This document shows, piece by piece, positions 1 to 5,400 of a stretch of DNA of 5,500 nucleotides; position 1 is the first letter of the stretch; every line of letters starts with the position of its first letter. The notes under the pieces were generated by a model. The model saw only the letters and a list, made by a program, of their open reading frames with translations, was not told where the DNA came from and ran no database searches. Origin of the DNA: Opitutaceae bacterium (lineage in GTDB: Bacteria; Verrucomicrobiota; Verrucomicrobiae; Opitutales; Opitutaceae); assembly GCA_031266495.1 (NCBI GenBank), contig JAISAX010000017.1, forward strand, positions 1 to 5,500, read 5' to 3'. Made by a program: the position numbers and the translations under genes.

Positions 1-133
1 TTCTGCGGTGGGGCTTGCGGGAGTATCCCGAAAGCGGCCCACCGGCAGCGGTGGCGCGAGATACCCATCTCCATTCAGTCCGGCAAGCGTCACAAGGTCA
101 AATCGCGATTCCCCGCAAATGTGTTACAGGATT

Positions 134-143
134 TTTGCGCAAA
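134..143. promoter_or_regulatory. Perfect palindrome TTTGCGCAAA, candidate operator
   Basis: This is a perfect 10-bp dyad centred on CG, lying 125 bp before the start codon of the surface-protein gene. It is followed directly by another short palindrome, AGCGCT (143-148). Symmetric sites with a central CG are typical of LacI-family repressor operators, but no regulator gene is in the window and a 10-bp palindrome can occur by chance. It is only a candidate binding site. Confidence 0.2.
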
Positions 144-227
144 GCGCTGCAATGCAATGGTAGCAACCAAATGGATGGAAAGCGGGGAAGCGCAATCCCC
201 CGTCGTCTGGCCGTAAGTGGTTTACCT

Positions 228-254
228 GGCTATCCGGGGTATTCCCGGATAGCC
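228..254 (+). promoter_or_regulatory. Perfect 11-bp stem-loop just before the start codon
   Basis: The arms GGCTATCCGGG (228-238) and CCCGGATAGCC (244-254) are exact reverse complements with a 5-nt loop (GTATT). The hairpin ends 14 nt before the ATG at 269. If it is in the mRNA, it sits at the upstream border of the ribosome footprint and could affect initiation or mRNA stability. If it acts as DNA, it could be an operator. No T-run follows, so it does not look like an intrinsic terminator of an upstream gene. The structure is seen directly; the function is inferred. Confidence 0.5.
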
Positions 255-268
255 TATCATGAGCGTCC

Positions 269-2437
269 ATGAGATATTCCTTGTCACCACAACTCGTCTC
301 GCGTGGGCGATGGCCGGGCGTCCTGCTCGCCGGGTTTTTTTTGTCCGGACCGGGTCCGGCCCCGCTCCCTGCCGCCACACCGGTCGCTGCCGGCGGCAAC
401 CTGACGGCTGCGCTGGACGGGGCCACGGCAACAGACCACTCCTTCGACCTGTCGGGGGATGTTTACCTGGGGGCGGCTTTCGACATGAACAGCGGCAACC
501 GCAAAACCGTCGTCATCGACGGCGCCCGCAGGGACGGCGGAGGGGCGCGGGCCGTCATCACGAGACGCGGGGCCGGCTCCCGCTTTAACGTCAACACCAC
601 CGGCAACACCCTCGCCATCCGCAATGCCGTGATCTCCGGCGGCACCTCGCCGGGCAAAGGAGCCGGCGTCATCCACGTCACCGCCGGCAAGGCGGCCCTG
701 GTCCTTGACAACACCCTTTTCACAAAAAACACCGCGACCGGACGCAAAGGCGGCGCGATCTCGAACAACCCGGGCGCCAGCACCGAAGTGAGAGGCAACG
801 TGGCCTTTGTCGCCAACACCGGGAGTGACGAGGCAGCCGGCGCCGTCGGCATCTACGGCCTCGGCCCGGCAAACCGCTCCACCCTGACCTTCAGGGGCGA
901 GACGACTTTTGAACAAAACTCGACCGCCTATTACGGAGGCGCCGTCGCCATCTACGAATACGGGGTCGCCGTGTTTGAGGGGAAGGCCACCTTCCGGGGC
1001 AACCACGTCACCACCGCCTCTGGCGGCGCCTACTTCGGCGGAGCGATCGACCTGTGGGGCGGCAACTCGCGCGCCACGTTCAGGAAGGACGTCATGTTTA
1101 CCGGCAATTACGTCAGGAACACGGTGACCCACATCCCCGGAGTGCGCGGCGGGGCGATCAACGTTGGCTACGTCATCGGCGCCGGCGCGCCCCAGCTCGA
1201 TTTTCAGGGAACGGCTACGTTTACGGACAATTATGTGTGGGGCGCCGGCGCCACGACAGGCGTCGGCGGAGCGATCTCTTTCGCCGTGTCGGGCGGGAAT
1301 CCCCTGGACCAGGGAAACATCGGGGCCTCGCACGTTTACGGAGGAAACATCGCCCGGGGGATTTTTACAGGCAACATCGCCCACAGCGACACCGGGCCGG
1401 GCTACGGCGGGGCCATCTACGCCAAGGCGCAGGGCGGCACCCTCACCCTCGGCTCCGGATCGCGCTTCACCGGCAACCACGCGAAGACACTGGGCGGCGC
1501 CATCTGCTTCGACCAGGGCACCCTGAACCTCGACGGCAACATCCTCTTCGAAGGCAACCGGCACGGAGTCGGCTTCGACACGACCGGAGGCAAACCCGAG
1601 CACATCGCCGGCACCGGCACCCCCAACGCCATACACTTCGGAGCCAGCAGCAACAGCCCCCCCGCCACCGCCCCCGCCACCCTCAACCTGAACACCGCCG
1701 CCGGTGAACGGATCGATTTTCGCGACCCGATCACCGCCACCGCCGGCAACACCGTGACGGTCAACAAGACCGGCGGCGGAGAGGCCGTCTTTTACGAACA
1801 CGACTCCGCCCTCCTCACAAAAACCACGGTTTCCGGCGGCACATTCCGGCTGGCCGACGGAGCCTCCTACGGACGGAAAGGCACGCCGGCCAACAGCACC
1901 TTCACCATCGGCGCAAGCGCCCCAGGCACCCCGGACGCCACAGACGCCACGCTGCGGGGCGGCGCGGGCAGCACACTCCGCGCCACGCTGCTCGCGGTAA
2001 ACGGCACCCTGCGGGCCGATGCCGGCGCCTTTCACATCGATACGGACAACCCCGTCACCTTCGGCGCCGGCGCCGTGCTCTCGGTCGTCATCGCGGATGC
2101 CGGCACGTTCAGCCAGATCGTGTTCGACACCCCCGCCAGCCTGCTGCTGAACGGGGCCACGCTCAAAATCAGCGCCTCCGGGTACGTGCCTTCGCTGGAC
2201 ATGTCCGATACCTTCACCCTGATCACCGGTCTTTCGGAGGAGGCGACGGGCCAGTTTACACAAGGGGAATCGGTCATGATCAACGGAGCCGGGTACGGGA
2301 TCGTTTACAACCACGACAGCATCGTCCTGCAACAGCTCACCACGGTCGTGCCCGAGCTGGCCGCGTATGCGGCGCTGGCCGGCTCCGGCCTGCTGGCCTT
2401 CGCCCTGCTGCGCCGCCGCCGCTCCTGGCCTCTTTGA
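269..2437 (+). CDS. Exported Pmp-like repeat protein with PEP-CTERM-like C-terminal tail
   Basis: A 722-residue protein predicted to be exported and surface-associated; its exact role is unknown. Residues 1-40 form a signal peptide: basic N-terminus, hydrophobic GVLLAGFFLSG core, and likely cleavage after an Ala near 36-41. Residues about 145-430 carry repeated GGAI/GGAV and FxxN motifs like those of chlamydial polymorphic membrane proteins, suggesting a right-handed beta-helix. Residues about 470-690 (VNKTGGGEAVF, TTVSGGTFRLADG) resemble autotransporter passenger repeats, but no beta-barrel follows. Instead the protein ends with VPELAAYAALAG, a hydrophobic span and RRRR, a PEP-CTERM-type sorting tail normally handled by an exosortase. 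The canonical PEP reads PEL. The start is well bounded: an in-frame TGA at 260-262 precedes the ATG with no other start codon between. The ribosome site is weak (GAG at 261-263). A plain adhesin-like or matrix protein is the likeliest role. Confidence 0.85.
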   Translation: MRYSLSPQLVSRGRWPGVLLAGFFLSGPGPAPLPAATPVAAGGNLTAALDGATATDHSFDLSGDVYLGAAFDMNSGNRKTVVIDGARRDGGGARAVITRRGAGSRFNVNTTGNTLAIRNAVISGGTSPGKGAGVIHVTAGKAALVLDNTLFTKNTATGRKGGAISNNPGASTEVRGNVAFVANTGSDEAAGAVGIYGLGPANRSTLTFRGETTFEQNSTAYYGGAVAIYEYGVAVFEGKATFRGNHVTTASGGAYFGGAIDLWGGNSRATFRKDVMFTGNYVRNTVTHIPGVRGGAINVGYVIGAGAPQLDFQGTATFTDNYVWGAGATTGVGGAISFAVSGGNPLDQGNIGASHVYGGNIARGIFTGNIAHSDTGPGYGGAIYAKAQGGTLTLGSGSRFTGNHAKTLGGAICFDQGTLNLDGNILFEGNRHGVGFDTTGGKPEHIAGTGTPNAIHFGASSNSPPATAPATLNLNTAAGERIDFRDPITATAGNTVTVNKTGGGEAVFYEHDSALLTKTTVSGGTFRLADGASYGRKGTPANSTFTIGASAPGTPDATDATLRGGAGSTLRATLLAVNGTLRADAGAFHIDTDNPVTFGAGAVLSVVIADAGTFSQIVFDTPASLLLNGATLKISASGYVPSLDMSDTFTLITGLSEEATGQFTQGESVMINGAGYGIVYNHDSIVLQQLTTVVPELAAYAALAGSGLLAFALLRRRRSWPL
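719..1558 (+). repeat. Pmp-type GGAI / FxxN repeat region inside the surface protein
   Basis: This stretch encodes residues 151-430. FxxN motifs lie at residues 151 (FTKN), 180 (FVAN), 214 (FEQN), 242 (FRGN), 277 (FTGN), 318 (FTDN), 366 (FTGN), 400 (FTGN) and 427 (FEGN). GGAI or GGAV lies at 161, 223, 257, 294, 333, 380 and 409. The two motifs alternate, usually 20-45 residues apart, as in chlamydial Pmp repeats, where each unit contributes turns of a beta-helix. The units have diverged at the DNA level, so recent duplication is not evident; the most alike pair is FTGNYV (277) and FTDNYV (318). Confidence 0.75.
2348..2434 (+). other. PEP-CTERM-like sorting signal with PEL in place of PEP
   Basis: This encodes residues 694-722. 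It has the three parts of a PEP-CTERM signal in order: a short motif (V-P-E-L, 694-697), a hydrophobic helix (about 698-714, AAYAALAGSGLLAFALL) and an arginine cluster (RRRR, 715-718), followed by SWPL. The third residue of the motif is Leu, coded CTG, one base from a Pro codon CCG. In known systems the tail directs the protein to an EpsH/exosortase-type enzyme. No exosortase gene is visible in this window. Confidence 0.7.
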
Positions 2438-2478
2438 GTTTGCCTCGCGCGGGGCACCCGGGCAGGCTGGGCAACTCC

Positions 2479-2482
2479 AGGA
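2479..2482 (+). promoter_or_regulatory. Ribosome binding site of the sigma-factor gene
   Basis: AGGA lies 6 nt before the ATG at 2489, a good Shine-Dalgarno match at normal spacing. It supports this start over the in-frame upstream sequence, which runs back into the end of the surface-protein gene. Confidence 0.6.
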
Positions 2483-2488
2483 CACACC

Positions 2489-3127
2489 ATGCCGGACAGC
2501 GCCACCAGGATCATTGCCAGACCGCTCGCGGCCTCACCCGGCCGCCAGCAGGAGGCGGATGCGGACTGGCGCATCGTCCGGCAAGTGCAGGCCGGCGACG
2601 TCCAGGCCTTCGACACCCTCGTCCGGCGCTACCGCGAACGCGTGCTCGGCGTCGTTTACAACCTCACCTCCAACCGCGAGGACGCCGCCGACCTCACCCA
2701 GGACGCCTTCCTGAAAGCGTTCCAGTCCATCAACCGCTTCCAGGGCCAGTCCTCCTTCTTCACCTGGCTCTACCGGATCGCGGTCAACTCGACGCTGTCG
2801 CACCTGCGCAAAAGCAAACTGCGCTCGTTTTTCAGCTTCGAGAAACTCCAGGAAGGCCCGCCCGTCGCCGAAATTGTCAACCGGCTCACCGACAAAAACG
2901 GCGCCGACCGCGAACTGTTCCTTGCCGAACTCCAGGAAAAATTGAACGAGGCACTGCAAAAACTGTCTATCCGTCATCGTACCGTGATCACGCTCTTCGA
3001 GATAGACGGGCTCAGCCATGAGGAGATCGCCGAGATCGTCGGCTGCTCCGCGGGCACCGTGCGTTCCCGTCTCCACTACGCCAAGCAGCAGTTGCAAGCA
3101 GAGCTACAACCCTACCTCCGCGCATGA
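2489..3127 (+). CDS. ECF-type RNA polymerase sigma factor (RpoE-like sigma-70)
   Basis: A 212-residue sigma factor of the extracytoplasmic-function class, which binds core RNA polymerase and directs it to a small set of promoters. Sigma region 2 covers about residues 38-108: a start resembling AFDTLVRRYRERV, the core-binding DLTQDAF (69-74 region) and FFTWLYRIAVN (90-100), typical of regions 2.3-2.4. A linker (about 110-150) rich in charged residues follows. Region 4 covers about 153-206, with the helix-turn-helix around DGLSHEEIAEIVGCSAGTVR (173-192). Regions 1 and 3 are absent, as normal for ECF factors. The first 25 residues are an extra, poorly ordered-looking extension. The stop overlaps the next gene's start as ATGA, implying translational coupling to a likely regulator. 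It begins 51 bp after the surface-protein gene with no clear terminator between. The specific ECF group cannot be assigned by eye. Confidence 0.93.
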   Translation: MPDSATRIIARPLAASPGRQQEADADWRIVRQVQAGDVQAFDTLVRRYRERVLGVVYNLTSNREDAADLTQDAFLKAFQSINRFQGQSSFFTWLYRIAVNSTLSHLRKSKLRSFFSFEKLQEGPPVAEIVNRLTDKNGADRELFLAELQEKLNEALQKLSIRHRTVITLFEIDGLSHEEIAEIVGCSAGTVRSRLHYAKQQLQAELQPYLRA

Positions 3128-4308
3128 AACACCCTGAGCAGAAAAAAACCGTGGTGACGGTCGAGGATCTGTTGCGCCTGAAACGCGCCGAGCGCCCGCC
3201 CGGGGAATTCTGGGCGCGCTTCGAGACCGGGCTGCGCACGAAACAGCTCGCCGCCTGCATCGAACCCCGCCCGTGGTGGCTGGGTATGGCCCTTCTCTGG
3301 CGCAAGTCCGCCCCGTTCGCCCTCCCGGCCGGAGCGCTCGCGGCCCTCGCCCTCACCGTCGTCGGCGTCCAGCGCGTGGCATTCGCCCCCGCCGGCTCCG
3401 GCCCCTCGCCCGCCGTTGCCGTCGCCGTCGCCGGGCAGGATCCTGACGGGCAACAGGCCACCACCGCAACCATCGCCGCCACCGCCGGGCCGGTCCGCTC
3501 CGCGTCGGCGTCTGCCGCGCTGCCGGCGGCACCGTTGCCGGTGGCGACAACAGTTGCCGCGAAGAACGCGCCGGCGCCATCGCCCGCCTCCGGTTTTCCG
3601 GCAGCGTCCGGGCAAGCCGACAAACCGGCCCCCCCCCCCCCCCCTGCCCGTTCCGGGCCCGGGGCTGAGGGCGAGCCCGTCCTGGTCGCCGCAGCTTCCG
3701 AACCGGCTCCCTCTCCCTCGTTCGCTCCGGTAGCGGCTCCCGCTCTGGCGCCCCGCTCGCGTCCGGCGCCAACGCCGCCCTCGGCCCTGCCACTGGCGGT
3801 TCCCGTTCGCGGCCCGCTTGTCGCGGTGGCGGCGCTCGACGGCATGTCCCCCGCCTCGGCTCCCCTTTCCTCTTCTGTCGTGGATGTCCTCGGCGTTCTC
3901 GATCCGCGCAGTTCCGGCCTGGTGATCTCTCCCGGTGGCAGCCAGACCCTGGCGCCCGACGCCGACGACTGGGCGGGGGCGGAATACGACAGTATCGGTT
4001 CGCTGCTGGCAGCGGCGACGAGTCCGCTTGCCGGCCAGCCGCCATCGCACCTGTTGACTGCGGCCGGGCGCAACGCGACGCCCGGAGGCAGTTCCGAAGC
4101 GCCGCTCGCTCCGGTGCGCGGCGATTCGCGCGTGGCGCGGCTTATCGTGCTGGCGGCGGATGTCGAATCCTACGCCTCGTCCGATGGCGCCGGTTCGCCG
4201 GATGCGATTTCGCGCAGCCAGCTCCGCCGGGTCAATGACGACGATGTGCTGCCGTCTGCCGTCCGCCGCCTCGTCGGCGGCGGCGACCGGGTATCGTTCC
4301 GGTTCTGA
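3124..4308 (+). CDS. Single-span membrane protein, putative regulator (anti-sigma-like) of the ECF sigma factor
   Basis: A 394-residue protein of no family I can name firmly. Residues 1-62 are a charged, presumably cytoplasmic domain with VEDLLRLKRAERPPGEFW (13-30) and QLAACIEPRPWW (41-52). Residues about 63-84 form one hydrophobic span (FALPAGALAALALTVVGV). Residues about 88-335 are an extended Pro/Ala/Ser-rich, probably disordered segment outside the membrane. The last 60 residues regain ordinary complexity and end in SFRF. The gene overlaps the sigma-factor stop by 4 bp (ATGA) and has no ribosome site of its own, so it is translated with the sigma factor. That coupling and the topology (short inside domain, one span, long outside part) fit a membrane anti-sigma factor. 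However, the zinc anti-sigma motif HxxxCxxC is absent and the only Cys in the inner domain is residue 45. A run of 16 C lies at codons 169-174. The anti-sigma role is inferred from context. Confidence 0.8.
   Translation: MKHPEQKKTVVTVEDLLRLKRAERPPGEFWARFETGLRTKQLAACIEPRPWWLGMALLWRKSAPFALPAGALAALALTVVGVQRVAFAPAGSGPSPAVAVAVAGQDPDGQQATTATIAATAGPVRSASASAALPAAPLPVATTVAAKNAPAPSPASGFPAASGQADKPAPPPPPARSGPGAEGEPVLVAAASEPAPSPSFAPVAAPALAPRSRPAPTPPSALPLAVPVRGPLVAVAALDGMSPASAPLSSSVVDVLGVLDPRSSGLVISPGGSQTLAPDADDWAGAEYDSIGSLLAAATSPLAGQPPSHLLTAAGRNATPGGSSEAPLAPVRGDSRVARLIVLAADVESYASSDGAGSPDAISRSQLRRVNDDDVLPSAVRRLVGGGDRVSFRF
3629..3644 (+). repeat. Homopolymer of 16 C inside the putative sigma regulator gene
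   Basis: An unbroken run of 16 C encodes Ala169 (last two bases) and Pro170-174. The reading frame is sensible on both sides, so the length shown is the in-frame one. Loss of one C would bring the frame to a TAG at 3731-3733; gain of one C would reach a TGA at 3666-3668. Either change would remove roughly the last 220 residues while leaving the inner domain and membrane span. Confidence 0.9.
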
Positions 4309-4336
4309 GGGAGCGATTCAGGAAACCGCAGCAGAG

Positions 4337-4435
4337 GAAACCGCTAAAGGGCGCTGGCGGACGCTAAACCAAGACATTACCTGACAGGATCAATCCGTTC
4401 ATTTTTAGCGTCATTTAGCGTTCTTTGGCGGTTTC
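4337..4435 (+). repeat. Large hairpin of 10-bp repeats between convergent genes (possible terminator/3' UTR element)
   Basis: Arms 4337-4368 and 4404-4435 pair over 32 positions: 25 Watson-Crick pairs, 5 G-U wobbles and 2 adjacent mismatches (4358/4414 and 4359/4413), around a 35-nt loop. Each arm is three tandem 10-mers; the right one reads TTTAGCGTCA, TTTAGCGTTC, TTTGGCGGTT, and the left has AACCGCTAAA, GGGCGCTGGC, GGACGCTAAA. It lies 28 bp after the regulator gene's stop and 18 bp past the rsmE stop on the other strand. The position suits transcription termination or 3'-end protection, but there is no T-run after either arm as in a classic intrinsic terminator. It may also be one copy of a dispersed intergenic repeat. 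The sequence AGGAAACCGC also occurs twice directly (4320-4329 and 4335-4344) at the left edge. Confidence 0.8.
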
Positions 4436-4453
4436 AATTTCTGCATCCAGGGT

Positions 4454-5326
4454 TCAAAGCATCTCGTGGTTGAGCGTGGCGAGGGCGCTGGTGGCGGCGG
4501 TGTCGCAACGCAACACGAGCGGCCCGAGCGTCACCGGCCGGAATCCGGCGGCGAGCGCCGCAGCCATTTCTTCCGTCGTGAAATCGCCCTCCGGCCCGAT
4601 CAGCCAGACCGCACGAACCGGTAAAAGCCCGCCGGCAAGGGCGCGGGCTTCGGCCACCACCTCGCGCAAGTGGTGCGCTCCGGGATGCAGGCTGGCGATG
4701 AGGCGCAATTCGTTGCCAACGCCGTCATTGCCAGCATCTGTGTCACCTCCGTATCCGCTGCCATCGGCGTCGGCGTCTGCGGCGGTTGCCGGCGCGGCGG
4801 ACGCGGGCAGCGCCGGAGAGGGCGTCAAAAAGGCCGCCAGCGTCTGCACGGGTGCGATGTCGGGAAGCCAGGGGTTGCCGCACTGCTTGCAGGCTTCGAG
4901 GGCGGCGGCGCGCCATTTTCCGAGTTTTTTTCCGGAGCGATCGGCTTCGAGGTGAACCTGGGTGCGGACGGTTTCCAGCGGCACGATGCGCGCGACGCCG
5001 AGTTCCGTGGCGTGGCGCACGATGTCGTCCATGACGGAGGAGCCCTTGGGCAATGCCTGCGCCAAGGTTACGGCACAAGGCAGCGGCGCCACACGGCGGT
5101 GCTCTGCGCGGATGGCGATGACGGCTGCGCGCTTGCCGGCGGCGGCGAGCGTGCCGGACCATTCGCGTCCGCGGCCGTCGAAAACGACGACCGGATCGCC
5201 GGCCCGTGCCCGGTTGACGACGACGAGGTGATGCGATTCGGCAGCATCGAGACGCAGTTCGCGAGGGACGGTTTTTTCAGCCGGACCGGTCGAGCCAGTC
5301 GGACAATAAGCGCGGAAGTCGGGCAT
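4454..5326 (-). CDS. rsmE: 16S rRNA (uracil-1498-N3)-methyltransferase RsmE
   Basis: A 290-residue SPOUT-family enzyme that uses S-adenosylmethionine to methylate N3 of U1498 in 16S rRNA within the small ribosomal subunit. The N-terminal PUA-like RNA-binding part covers about residues 1-75 (MPDFRAYC; HHLVVVNRARAGDPVVVFDG). The catalytic domain shows KGSSVMDDIVRHATELGV (94-111), KWRAAALEACKQCGNPWLP (137-155), LIGPEGDF (242-249) and LGPLVLRCDTAATSAL (267-282), which builds the cofactor-binding knot. The E. coli enzyme has about 243 residues; the extra length is mostly a low-complexity Ala/Asp/Gly insertion at about 168-206. Compared with E. coli, GPEGG is GPEGD and LRTET is LRCDT, conservative enough to expect activity. 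The start has only a weak ribosome site (GAG), but MPDFRAYC fits family N-termini. It converges on the sigma operon and has no functional link to it. Confidence 0.95.
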   Translation of the reverse strand: MPDFRAYCPTGSTGPAEKTVPRELRLDAAESHHLVVVNRARAGDPVVVFDGRGREWSGTLAAAGKRAAVIAIRAEHRRVAPLPCAVTLAQALPKGSSVMDDIVRHATELGVARIVPLETVRTQVHLEADRSGKKLGKWRAAALEACKQCGNPWLPDIAPVQTLAAFLTPSPALPASAAPATAADADADGSGYGGDTDAGNDGVGNELRLIASLHPGAHHLREVVAEARALAGGLLPVRAVWLIGPEGDFTTEEMAAALAAGFRPVTLGPLVLRCDTAATSALATLNHEML

Positions 5327-5348
5327 GGCTCATTTGCACAGAAGGCGA

Positions 5349-5387
5349 CGAAGGGAACAAAACTGTTTTTCCGTTCGTGGCCCTTCG
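5349..5387. repeat. 7-bp inverted repeat in the rsmE upstream region
   Basis: CGAAGGG (5349-5355) and CCCTTCG (5381-5387) are exact complements separated by 25 nt. Three further pairs, AAC (5356-5358) with GTT (5373-5375), can form with a 5-nt bulge. It lies 22-60 bp upstream of the rsmE start. It could be an operator or a 5' leader hairpin; I could not identify a promoter next to it. Confidence 0.35.
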
Positions 5388-5400
5388 ATGTTTCCGGTGG

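Larger units (their letters stand above)
1..268. other. Non-coding leader region upstream of the surface-protein gene
   Basis: I see no convincing gene here. The possible reading frames are short, composition-driven and resemble no family. The part from about 95 to 265 is visibly less GC-rich than the genes, as expected for a regulatory region. It holds two small perfect hairpins near the left edge (CGGGA/TCCCG at 18-30 and CCACCG/CGGTGG at 39-54), a 10-bp palindrome at 134-143 and an 11-bp hairpin at 228-254. I could not find a -35/-10 pair with good match and spacing, so no promoter is assigned, although one for the gene at 269 should lie in this stretch. The left end may include the 3' end of a preceding transcription unit. 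Confidence 0.5.

Noticed and set aside
15..272. Small 85-residue open frame on the plus strand in the leader
   Set aside because: No family resemblance and no clear ribosome site. It runs through the palindrome and the perfect hairpin and overlaps the start of the real gene.
284..2485. A 733-residue open frame on the minus strand opposite the surface-protein gene
   Set aside because: It is composition-driven by high-GC codons of the plus-strand gene and has no recognisable domain, signal peptide or family motif, whereas the plus-strand frame has a full and coherent architecture.
2438..2488. Possible terminator between the surface-protein gene and the sigma gene
   Set aside because: Only a 4-bp TGCC/GGCA pairing is seen and there is no T-run.
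3012..4073. Long minus-strand open frames opposite the sigma and regulator genes
   Set aside because: Low-complexity Ala/Gly/Arg translations that mirror the GC-rich plus-strand coding; the plus strand has clear sigma domains and an ATGA-coupled gene.
4425..4955. Plus-strand 176-residue open frame opposite rsmE
   Set aside because: It is antisense to the conserved RsmE motifs and shows only Ala/Ser-rich composition.
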